Shown: piece after piece, positions 1 to 4,549 of the stretch
Position numbering within the stretch: the stretch's first letter is position 1
Layout: each line of letters starts with the position of its first letter
Assembly (NCBI GenBank): GCA_043808305.1
Contig: JAZDFB010000056.1
Span: 1-6,681, forward strand
Direction: 5' to 3'
From: JBBAAP01 sp043808305
GTDB lineage: Bacteria > Planctomycetota > MHYJ01 > JACQXL01
Length of the DNA: 6,681 nt
The notes under the pieces: generated by a model
What the model was told of the DNA's origin: nothing
What the model saw: the letters and a program-made list of their open reading frames with translations, nothing else
Databases searched by the model: none
Made by a program: the position numbers and the translations under genes

Positions 1-476
1 TGCTTATCCAATTTGTTTCCCTGAGCAGTAATAATATTGGCGATATCGGACTGGTCTATCGGCCGGTTGGATAGCAGTTTATAAAGAATCACATCCTCAG
101 CCGAAGCCACCCAGATAGCCGTATTAAATATTTTAACTTTCCGCTTCCTTTGGAATATCACCTCTTCAAACTCAGAATAACCCATTATGAAATCCGCATG
201 ATAGCCGCCGTAAGTAAGACGGCACATCCCCATATTCTTAAGCTGTCTCAATGCCTTATCGTAATTGAAGATAAATTTATGCTTTTGAGCCTTGGCCAAG
301 AAATCCGTATAACCCCGGGGCGAAACCTGAAGCACAATATCCACATCCAGAGTTTTCCTCGGTCTGCCCCAGATATCAGACGCCACCCCGCCTATAAGCA
401 CGTATTTAATATCTTCTTTACTCAAGAGGCCAATGGCGGCGTTAAAAAGGTCCCGGAAGCTATGCTTTGCTGGCAT
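1..476 (-). CDS. Nucleotidyltransferase-fold protein, C-terminus beyond left edge
   Basis: The 158 visible codons carry the signature of a small nucleotidyltransferase of the AbiEii/MNT-like type. A strand ending in Gly-Gly (residues 29-30, in YVLIGGVASDIWGR) is followed by Arg-Lys-Thr-Leu and the Asp44-x-Asp46 metal-binding pair (TLDVDIVL). In this superfamily GG/GS binds the nucleotide phosphates and DxD binds Mg2+. GG rather than GS, with the GRPRKT stretch, resembles the uncharacterised stand-alone families rather than aminoglycoside enzymes. The ATG at 474-476 is forced, because an in-frame stop lies four codons upstream. It sits inside the last codons of the upstream 73-residue gene (17-nt overlap), so the two are probably translationally coupled. 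Cytosolic; substrate unknown. The fold is fairly sure; a toxin-antitoxin or housekeeping role cannot be told from this. Confidence 0.8.
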   Translation of the reverse strand, partial: MPAKHSFRDLFNAAIGLLSKEDIKYVLIGGVASDIWGRPRKTLDVDIVLQVSPRGYTDFLAKAQKHKFIFNYDKALRQLKNMGMCRLTYGGYHADFIMGYSEFEEVIFQRKRKVKIFNTAIWVASAEDVILYKLLSNRPIDQSDIANIITAQGNKLDK

Positions 477-681
477 ATCGTTTTTCTAATGATTTGGCTA
501 AGGAACAAAAAAGGCGTGATGCCGGAAGTACATTAACAGGCATATCTGCCATAAGCACTAATTCCTCGATCATCTTAATCCGCTGGCGGATTGATATCTT
601 ATTAAGGCATCGGGCATTTTCTTTACGCTTGTAATCGCCTATCCGCGCCATCTTACCGGCCCATTGTCTTATGTCATTCAT
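460..681 (-). CDS. Small charged protein coupled to the nucleotidyltransferase
   Basis: This 73-residue cytosolic protein has no family I recognise. It has a basic N-terminal third, then a likely amphipathic helix around residues 27-45 (LNKISIRQRIKMIEELVLMA) and a second helix near the C-terminus. No cysteine cluster, signal peptide or membrane segment is visible. Its stop lies 17 nt inside the nucleotidyltransferase gene, so both are made from one message. The start at 681 has only a weak purine stretch upstream (AAGAA). The alternative Met11 at 651 has no better site. A small helical partner encoded directly upstream of a nucleotidyltransferase would fit a regulatory or antitoxin-like partner, but this is inference from layout only. 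Confidence 0.6.
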   Translation of the reverse strand: MNDIRQWAGKMARIGDYKRKENARCLNKISIRQRIKMIEELVLMADMPVNVLPASRLFCSLAKSLEKRYASKA

Positions 682-770
682 AATTCTTATTAAATCATAT
701 TTACCGGCTAAGTCAACTAAAATAACGACAAGAAGCGAACCGATATCCGCCAGAGCTACTGCCTCCTTTA

Positions 771-804
771 GGGATTGGGTTTTATCCCAAGCGAAGTCTT
801 GGGA
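771..804. other. Overlapping, mutually exclusive hairpins in the leader of the 681-460 gene
   Basis: CCCAA at 786-790 can pair with TTGGG at 775-779 or with TTGGG at 799-803. The second option extends to a 6-bp stem (TCCCAA 785-790 with TTGGGA 799-804, loop GCGAAGTC). A third option is GGGAT 771-775 with ATCCC 784-788. The site is about 90-120 bases upstream of the start at 681, in the 288-nt gap between genes. Alternative pairing is typical of attenuators, but no leader peptide or T-run accompanies it. Apart from this and the two repeats listed at 852-907 and 937-968, I see nothing else in 682-969. Confidence 0.3.
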
Positions 805-851
805 CAGCCACCTTTTATCCTATAAGGAACCCAGGAGACCAAGAAAAATTA

Positions 852-907
852 TTAGTGCCAGTTGGAGCACAGCGACTTACTGGCACTTATCCCGCATTTA
901 GCGGGAC
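852..907 (+). repeat. Double-hairpin repeat, copy 1
   Basis: TTAGTGCCAGT (852-862) pairs with ACTGGCACTTA (879-889) around the 16-nt loop TGGAGCACAGCGACTT (863-878). A second hairpin follows at once: TCCCGC (890-895), loop ATTTA, GCGGGA (901-906). The loop differs at one base from the loop of the hairpin at 3961-4003, although the stems are unrelated. It lies between two minus-strand genes, and no T-run follows on either strand, so a classical terminator is unlikely. Confidence 0.8.
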
Positions 908-936
908 TCCTGCTTTCCTGGCCTCCTTATTAAATT

Positions 937-968
937 ATCCGTGTTCATTCGTGTGCATTCGTGGCTAA
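937..968 (+). repeat. Three tandem 10-bp units (ATYCGTG array)
   Basis: Three exact-length units abut: ATCCGTGTTC (937-946), ATTCGTGTGC (947-956) and ATTCGTGGCT (957-966), followed by AA. It begins two bases beyond the stop codon of the tail-fibre-like gene (read on the minus strand). A diverged array of the same kind, also ending in GTGGCTAA, lies at 3893-4015. Arrays like this are dispersed intergenic repeats; no function is assigned. Confidence 0.65.
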
Positions 969-969
969 T

Positions 970-1965
970 TTACTCCACATATCCTCGTAACCAGATGTTC
1001 GTAGAACAAAATTGTCCATTCTTCGTGGCTATAACTCTTATCTGCCTTGCAGAATCCGTGGCCACAACCGCTTCCTTATAGACTTCATTATTTACCCCTG
1101 CTGTATTCTGCCAGATGAAATGTATGGTCGAGTTGCCCCAATCCGCACCGCCCCGGCGGCCGTAGACCCACAACTGTTGCTCCAGCCCTATCGGCACGGA
1201 CATAGCGTTGAACTGGATTTCCACGATCACCGCCGTCGCCGTAGCCGGGATGAAGGACGCCAGGTCTATCAGCTGGTCGATGTTGGTGTTCGACTGCTCC
1301 CATAAACATATAAAATGGGATTGGAAAAGGGTCAGCTTGGACCCGCCGCCACCGCTCGGAGTGATGTATTTAAACCGGCTGGTCGCGGTTTCGTAAGAAA
1401 GCACCTGCCCATCCGCCGGAGTATTTACCGCATCTATCTTGCTTGGTCCCACCGCGCCTCCTGCGATCTTTCCTGCGCTTACTGCGTTTCCTGCGAGTTT
1501 CTCTTCCGTCACCGCATTATCCTTTATCTTATCTTCTACCACGCTATCATCCTGCAACTCGTCACTCGCAACTCCCGGCGTAATCGGCCTGGTAATTCCA
1601 CCCGGAACAAAGGACAACTTAGCCGGCGTTACTGCTCCATCTCTTATCTTCTCCGCGGTTACTGCGCCTCCTGCGATTTCTGCGGTATCTACGGCCTCGC
1701 TTTTAATATGCCGTTTCTCCACGGAGTTATCGGCCAGCTTAGCCGCGCTGATGGAATTATCCGGAATGCCCACTGCCGGGACGTCATCGCCCAGCTTGGC
1801 CAGGGTAACGGCTTTGTCGGCGATATCCTCGGTTTGAATCGTTGCATCCTTAATCTTAGGCGAAGTCACCGCATCGCTGGCCAGCTTATCCTCTGTAATC
1901 GCGCCCTCGGTAATTTGCGGTGTTGAAACCTGCCCATCTGAAAAATATCTTCTTTTGTAAGCCAT
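970..1965 (-). CDS. Tail-fibre-like protein with decapeptide repeats
   Basis: This 331-residue protein has three parts. After a short basic N-terminus, about thirteen imperfect 10-residue units occupy roughly residues 21-60, 70-119 and 140-180. Their consensus is [G/N]AVTxxKIxD/G, for example GAVTAEKIRD and NAVTEEKLAG. Breaks near 61-69 and 120-139 contain Pro and Gly. A connector follows (PADGQVLSYETATSRFKYI, then a Gly4 linker at 205-208), of the kind seen before receptor-binding domains of phage tail fibres. Residues 209-331 form a predicted beta-rich domain. Such repeats usually make trimeric fibres, so a role as a surface or particle fibre is likely; no signal peptide is present. An AAGGAAAGG ribosome site (1985-1977) lies 11 nt before the ATG. 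No capsid or tail-tube gene is in view, so phage origin is unproven. Confidence 0.75.
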   Translation of the reverse strand: MAYKRRYFSDGQVSTPQITEGAITEDKLASDAVTSPKIKDATIQTEDIADKAVTLAKLGDDVPAVGIPDNSISAAKLADNSVEKRHIKSEAVDTAEIAGGAVTAEKIRDGAVTPAKLSFVPGGITRPITPGVASDELQDDSVVEDKIKDNAVTEEKLAGNAVSAGKIAGGAVGPSKIDAVNTPADGQVLSYETATSRFKYITPSGGGGSKLTLFQSHFICLWEQSNTNIDQLIDLASFIPATATAVIVEIQFNAMSVPIGLEQQLWVYGRRGGADWGNSTIHFIWQNTAGVNNEVYKEAVVATDSARQIRVIATKNGQFCSTNIWLRGYVE

Positions 1966-1983
1966 ATCATTATCTGCCTTTCC

Positions 1984-2051
1984 TTAGTGGCAGTTCGAGT
2001 AAAATGAGTTATCTGCCACTTAGTCCCGTCCCGCTCAAGCGGGAACGGGAT
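1984..2051 (+). repeat. Double-hairpin repeat, copy 2
   Basis: AGTGGCAG (1986-1993) pairs with CTGCCACT (2013-2020); T1994 pairs with A2011, leaving T2012 bulged. The 16-nt loop TCGAGTAAAATGAGTT (1995-2010) is the most diverged canonical loop, but it keeps GA on both sides and swaps two base pairs in a compensatory way. The second hairpin is extended: TCCCGTCCCGC (2024-2034), TCAA, GCGGG (2039-2043), A, ACGGGA (2045-2050). The repeat touches the ribosome site of the downstream minus-strand gene, which ends at 1985. Confidence 0.75.
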
Positions 2052-2067
2052 AATCACAATTTATCAA

Positions 2068-2106
2068 AGTGCGGTCGGGCCCCGCTGCAGCGGGACCACT
2101 CGCACT
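2068..2106. repeat. Nested palindrome just beyond the 2916-2113 gene
   Basis: AGTGCG (2068-2073) pairs with CGCACT (2101-2106). Inside, GG (2078-2079) pairs with CC (2096-2097), and CCCGC (2081-2085) with GCGGG (2090-2094) around TGCA. It starts six bases past the stop codon on the minus strand. It reuses the CCCGC/GCGGG core of the double-hairpin family but lacks the GA loop. It could serve as a terminator; no T-run follows, so this is uncertain. Confidence 0.55.
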
Positions 2107-2112
2107 CACTGG

Positions 2113-2916
2113 TTACACAGTGATACCCACCTGCACATGCAGGGTCAACAGGTTACCGTCCATCTCCCAGGCGCAATAACACTTATCCGGTGCCGGCGCT
2201 GCCACGAAGGCATCGCACTTTGTATCGTCTCTTAACTTGGTTAAGAGTGAAGCATTGATAGTGTTCTGCTCGACTATCACCGCGTCCTGGTATTCAGCGT
2301 TGATGACCATCATCCCGCCCTGAACCAGCCTCTGCAGGATAGCCGCCTTGAGGGCCGTCCTTTCAAGGTCAGAGGTAATGTTGTAAGGTGCGCCGTCAGC
2401 CGTATCGCCGGATTGAATCCAGCCACCGGCCCGTTCGTCACCGACCAGATAAAAGGTAGTTACAGGGGCCACGCCCAATCCGCGGACCTTGTCGCCCGTC
2501 AGGCGGATGGTCTTGTCGCCCATTTCGCTTGCCCAGTTATCAATGGAAGCATCAACCTTGTCCTTGAAAAGTTTGGCAGTAACCCCGCCGATTGTATCAA
2601 AAGCCTTGCCCAGGTTGCTGAACCATTTGGCAAACCGTTTACCCATGTTCTTGGCATGGGCTTCGGTAATGCGGTCAGCGGTCCGGCCGCTCCTTGACAC
2701 AAAAGCCGGGTTAAGCATGGAACGGTATGCCTTGTTGGCCGGGGTCACCATCTGGTTGATATAGGTCCCGTCATCGGGGATTTTAGCCTGAAGGCGGTCA
2801 AACAGGGTTTGCGCCGCATTCTTCAGGTTATCCCTCCATCTGATGGGCATATCACCGGCTGGCTCCCAGCTTGCCGGGACATACAGTCTCAATTCAAACT
2901 TCTTTTCGAATGCCAT
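2113..2916 (-). CDS. Unrecognised 267-residue soluble protein
   Basis: I do not recognise this family. The N-terminal half looks helical and charged, including residues around 27-46 (WRDNLKNAAQTLFDRLQAKI) and a later stretch with KNMGKRFAKWFSNLGKAF. The C-terminal half looks alpha/beta and ends in short strands (LLTLHVQVGITV). Three cysteines cluster near the end (TKC, then KCYC). There is no signal peptide or membrane segment. The start is the ATG at 2914-2916, preceded by a near-consensus site (GGGGGTGAT, 2929-2921). The in-frame TTG at 2929-2931 overlaps that site and is less likely. The neighbour downstream is the tail-fibre-like gene on the same strand, separated by two palindromic repeats. 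Shared function, for instance in a surface or particle structure, is only a possibility. Confidence 0.7.
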   Translation of the reverse strand: MAFEKKFELRLYVPASWEPAGDMPIRWRDNLKNAAQTLFDRLQAKIPDDGTYINQMVTPANKAYRSMLNPAFVSRSGRTADRITEAHAKNMGKRFAKWFSNLGKAFDTIGGVTAKLFKDKVDASIDNWASEMGDKTIRLTGDKVRGLGVAPVTTFYLVGDERAGGWIQSGDTADGAPYNITSDLERTALKAAILQRLVQGGMMVINAEYQDAVIVEQNTINASLLTKLRDDTKCDAFVAAPAPDKCYCAWEMDGNLLTLHVQVGITV

Positions 2917-2920
2917 ATTA

Positions 2921-2929
2921 ATCACCCCC
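2921..2929 (-). promoter_or_regulatory. Ribosome binding site fixing the ATG at 2916
   Basis: GGGGGTGAT on the minus strand matches the anti-SD complement GGAGGTGAT at eight of nine bases and ends four bases before the ATG. It overlaps the alternative TTG start at 2931, which it therefore argues against. Confidence 0.7.
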
Positions 2930-3006
2930 AATCAACCTTTCAGTAAGCGGATTAAGCGGATTGAACCGATTAATCAGTTTACTCATAGGATTTATGTTCA
3001 ACGGCT

Positions 3007-3030
3007 ATTCTGCTGAGCTCTCGGCAGAAT
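3007..3030. other. Perfect 7-bp hairpin
   Basis: ATTCTGC (3007-3013) pairs with GCAGAAT (3024-3030) around a 10-nt loop TGAGCTCTCG containing the GAGCTC palindrome. It lies in the leader of the 2916-2113 gene, between copy 3 of the double-hairpin repeat and the start. The loop lacks the conserved GA pattern. No function can be named. Confidence 0.45.
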
Positions 3031-3046
3031 TACCGATCTGACTTTC

Positions 3047-3102
3047 TTAGTGCCAGTAGACACACTCGTACTGGCATTTAGTCCCGCTTATTCCAGCGGG
3101 AT
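3047..3102 (+). repeat. Double-hairpin repeat, copy 3 (degenerate loop)
   Basis: TGCCAGTA (3051-3058) pairs perfectly with TACTGGCA (3069-3076), preceded by TTAG. TCCCGC (3082-3087) pairs with GCGGGA (3096-3101) around TTATTCCA, the same 8-nt loop as copy 5. The first loop is only GACACACTCG and has lost the 16-nt GA architecture. The last base overlaps the stop codon of the 31-residue gene, so the repeat directly follows the three-gene operon. Confidence 0.75.
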
Positions 3103-3197
3103 CATTTCCTTTTGCCTTTCTTTTCCAAATAATCCAAAATGACTTCGACAATCACCTCGATAATCCTTCTCCAGAAACTCGACATTACTTTAAACAT
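3102..3197 (-). CDS. 31-residue amphipathic peptide, last gene of the protease operon
   Basis: A short reading frame starts at ATG 3195-3197 and stops at TGA 3102-3104. AAGGAG, eight bases before the ATG, lies in the last codons of the protease gene, and the intergenic gap is 3 nt. The product is one predicted amphipathic helix: basic start (FWRR, residues 8-11), alternating Ile/Val/Glu (IIEVIVEVILDYL, 12-24), then a Lys/Arg-rich tail. It could lie on the membrane surface or bind another protein. The strong ribosome site and tight spacing support translation; size alone makes it uncertain. No known small-protein family is recognised. The stop abuts a palindromic repeat. Confidence 0.55.
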   Translation of the reverse strand: MFKVMSSFWRRIIEVIVEVILDYLEKKGKRK

Positions 3198-3200
3198 GTT

Positions 3201-4028
3201 TTATTCTCCTTTTAGGCATTGGTCATTAGTCATTAGGAATTCGCATATAGACTGTATTGGTACGACCCCAACCATTGTTGTTATCAACTGTCCTTGATAA
3301 ACATTCACCCAGACCGATATCCCGATTACTTCGAAGGTCTTGCTATCAAAAACGGGTCCCCCGGAATTTCCGGGTAATATAGGAGCCGAGATACCCCAAT
3401 AGGTATTTTCAATAACCGAAATGATACCTGATGAAGGACGAACCTTCAGGCCGAGTGAACAGCCAACCGCATAAACAGGGTGAAAAAGATACGGTTTATA
3501 ATCGTCGGACGCAAGTTGCGCCGAATAAGACAGTTTCTTTGATGGTTTGATTAAAGCCAAGTCCTTTATTGTATCTGTGACTAGGACAGTTGCTTCTATC
3601 GCTATGCTCTCAGGGAAAAAGGTTTCTATTGTAGCAGTAGACTCATTGTCTACCACGTGCGCGGCAGTCAGAATATAATCGCCTATCACAACGCCGGAGC
3701 CTGTTCCTAGACCGGTGCTTATCCGGACCGTAGGATAAAGCATCTTTAGGTATTCTTCATAGTATGGGTTATCCGGCAAGGATTTGGTCAAATCAATGAC
3801 CACCGTGGCGGGTTTGCATTGTTGCGGTATGGCAGTATTGTAGCACTGCAGGCACGCAATAATGTACCCGATTGCCAGGAACCATATCACCCATCCGCGT
3901 CTATCCCCGTGCATCAATCTGTGTACTCTGGCAGTTTGAACGTAGTGAATTACTGCCAGGTATACTCGCCTGTAAGTCGCTTTGCTCCAACAGTCGAAGT
4001 ATAATCTGTGGCTAAATATTCTTCTCAT
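3201..4028 (-). CDS. Trypsin-like (S1-type) serine protease with membrane anchor or lipoprotein signal
   Basis: The catalytic triad is clear: His124 in TAAHVV, Asp156 in KDLALIK, and Ser222 in PGNSGGPVF. GTGSGVVIGDYILTAAHVV is typical of the DegP/HtrA-type S1C fold. There is no PDZ domain: the protein ends about 50 residues after the serine motif, so it is a bare protease domain of about 170 residues. A hydrophobic segment (46-58, WVIWFLAIGYIIA) precedes Cys59, and IIAC fits a lipobox, so the enzyme probably acts outside the cytoplasmic membrane. The start at 4028 has an excellent ribosome site (GAGGTGAT). However, codons 6-45 are repeat DNA; starting at Met39 (3914) would give a normal 21-residue lipoprotein signal but has no ribosome site. 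The gene lies 3 nt after the zinc-ribbon gene and 3 nt before the small peptide gene. Confidence 0.85.
   Translation of the reverse strand: MRRIFSHRLYFDCWSKATYRRVYLAVIHYVQTARVHRLMHGDRRGWVIWFLAIGYIIACLQCYNTAIPQQCKPATVVIDLTKSLPDNPYYEEYLKMLYPTVRISTGLGTGSGVVIGDYILTAAHVVDNESTATIETFFPESIAIEATVLVTDTIKDLALIKPSKKLSYSAQLASDDYKPYLFHPVYAVGCSLGLKVRPSSGIISVIENTYWGISAPILPGNSGGPVFDSKTFEVIGISVWVNVYQGQLITTMVGVVPIQSICEFLMTNDQCLKGE
3928..3959 (+). repeat. GA-loop hairpin inside the protease gene, plus orientation
   Basis: CTGGCAGT (3928-3935) pairs perfectly with ACTGCCAG (3952-3959) around TTGAACGTAGTGAATT (3936-3951). The loop has the family architecture, with A-T in place of G-C at loop positions 5 and 11. 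The TCCCGC second hairpin is absent. Confidence 0.75.
3961..4003 (-). repeat. GA-loop hairpin inside the protease gene, minus orientation
   Basis: On the minus strand TATACTTCGACTGT pairs with ACAGGCGAGTATA with one bulge and one mismatch. The loop is TGGAGCAAAGCGACTT (3989-3974), 15 of 16 bases identical to the loop of copy 1, although the stems share nothing. It adjoins the hairpin at 3928-3959, facing the other way. Confidence 0.75.
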
Positions 4029-4030
4029 AA

Positions 4031-4040
4031 ATCACCTCTC
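4031..4040 (-). promoter_or_regulatory. Ribosome binding site for the long protease start, overlapping the upstream stop
   Basis: GAGAGGTGAT on the minus strand ends two bases before ATG 4026-4028 and contains the TGA stop of the zinc-ribbon gene (4034-4032). It supports the long protease start and termination-reinitiation coupling. Confidence 0.65.
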
Positions 4041-4295
4041 ATATCCGTCCGCCTCGTCATAGAGTATCCGGACTGATTCCATCCATTCCCAGCCGCAGGA
4101 GCTCGGTTCGCTTAAAAGCGGCTTAAAGACCGGGTCATCCATATCTCGCCTTACCGGTTTGGGGAAATGCTCTTTATAACAGTCCAGGCAATACCCCAGG
4201 GTCCGGGCGGCCAATGACTTAACGCCCCGCCCCTTGGGCAGTGGACTGCCGCAGTCCTTGCATTTCAAATCATCCTTTAAGTCGTTTCTACTCAT
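4032..4295 (-). CDS. Zinc-ribbon protein, first gene of the protease operon
   Basis: This 87-residue cytosolic protein has two CxxC knuckles, Cys12-x2-Cys15 (CKDCGSPLPKGRG) and Cys36-x2-Cys39 (YCLDCY), 20 residues apart, as in a rubredoxin-like or treble-clef zinc ribbon. The remainder (residues 45-87) is acidic and aromatic and matches no domain I know. The ATG at 4295 follows GAGAGG by seven bases, and that site starts one base from repeat copy 4. The stop is 3 nt before the protease start. Zinc ribbons of this size commonly bind nucleic acid or another protein; the substrate here is unknown. Confidence 0.7.
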   Translation of the reverse strand: MSRNDLKDDLKCKDCGSPLPKGRGVKSLAARTLGYCLDCYKEHFPKPVRRDMDDPVFKPLLSEPSSCGWEWMESVRILYDEADGYER

Positions 4296-4308
4296 ACTCC
4301 AACCTCTC

Positions 4309-4383
4309 TTAGGGCCAGTTAGCCATCCCGATGACCGTCGGGAGGGCCTTACTGGGCCTTAGATCCCGCGTATTTCGCGGGAT
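4309..4383 (+). repeat. Double-hairpin repeat, copy 4, with a hairpin nested in its loop
   Basis: TTAGGGCCAGT (4309-4319) pairs with ACTGGGCCTTA (4351-4361), with one G-G and one T-T mismatch. The 31-nt loop holds a further hairpin, GCC (4322-4324), TCCCGA (4326-4331), TGACCG, TCGGGA (4338-4343), GGC (4345-4347). The second member is an 8-bp perfect stem, ATCCCGCG (4363-4370) with CGCGGGAT (4376-4383). It is in the shared upstream region of the divergent zinc-ribbon and sigma genes. Confidence 0.75.
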
Positions 4384-4384
4384 T

Positions 4385-4410
4385 GAGGGGAGCTTCTTCG
4401 CGCTCCCCCT
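4385..4410. other. Strong GC-rich hairpin in the divergent intergenic region
   Basis: GGGGAGC (4387-4393) pairs with GCTCCCC (4402-4408) around TTCTTCGC, and flanking bases extend the stem imperfectly. It lies between two divergent transcription units, so a terminator is not expected, and no T-run follows it on either strand. No function is assigned. Confidence 0.5.
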
Positions 4411-4475
4411 CCATATATGTAATGCAAAAAAACGGGAAATGTGAGTGGCAAAAATGAGAATTACTGCAAAATTCC

Positions 4476-4534
4476 TTAGAGCCACTTTGAGCGGAGCGAA
4501 TTAGTGGCTCTTATCCCGCTTATTCCAGCGGGAT
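4476..4534 (+). repeat. Double-hairpin repeat, copy 5
   Basis: AGAGCCACT (4478-4486) pairs perfectly with AGTGGCTCT (4503-4511), within TTAG and CTTA borders. The loop is TTGAGCGGAGCGAATT (4487-4502). TCCCGC (4514-4519) pairs with GCGGGA (4528-4533) around TTATTCCA. It ends 16 nt before the first possible start of the sigma factor. A stretch at 4444-4466 (AGTGGCA to TACTGC) may be a decayed neighbour copy. Confidence 0.8.
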
Positions 4535-4549
4535 TCTAACAGCCAAACT

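Larger units (their letters stand above)
3893..4015. repeat. Composite repeat inside the protease reading frame
   Basis: A 10-bp-periodic array (ATCCGCGTCT 3893-3902, ATCCCCGTGC 3903-3912, then ATCA and ATCTGTGTA to 3925) resumes as ATCTGTGGCTAA at 4004-4015. Between the halves sits an insert of about 78 bp made of two hairpins back to back in opposite orientation. The host array has the same form and the same GTGGCTAA end as the intergenic array at 937-968. TA occurs at both insert borders (3924-3925 and near 4001-4003). The whole stretch is open in the protease frame and encodes about residues 6-45. Confidence 0.7.

Noticed and set aside
150..536. Plus-strand open frame of 128 codons
   Set aside because: It is antisense to the nucleotidyltransferase, whose motifs are unmistakable, and its product has no recognisable feature.
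852..907. The double-hairpin repeats as ordinary intrinsic terminators
   Set aside because: No T-run follows on either strand, and copies also lie in a divergent intergenic region and inside a gene.
1315..1926. Long plus-strand open frames opposite the tail-fibre-like gene
   Set aside because: They are antisense to a clear repeat protein; their openness follows from the periodic codons of the other strand, and they show no domain or ribosome site.
970..2916. Calling the region a prophage
   Set aside because: Only one protein is fibre-like; there is no capsid, portal, terminase, integrase or attachment site in view.
2929..2931. TTG as start of the 267-residue protein
   Set aside because: It overlaps the near-perfect ribosome site that serves the ATG five codons later.
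852..4534. CRISPR array
   Set aside because: The repeats are widely and irregularly spaced, have varying stems, and are separated by whole genes.
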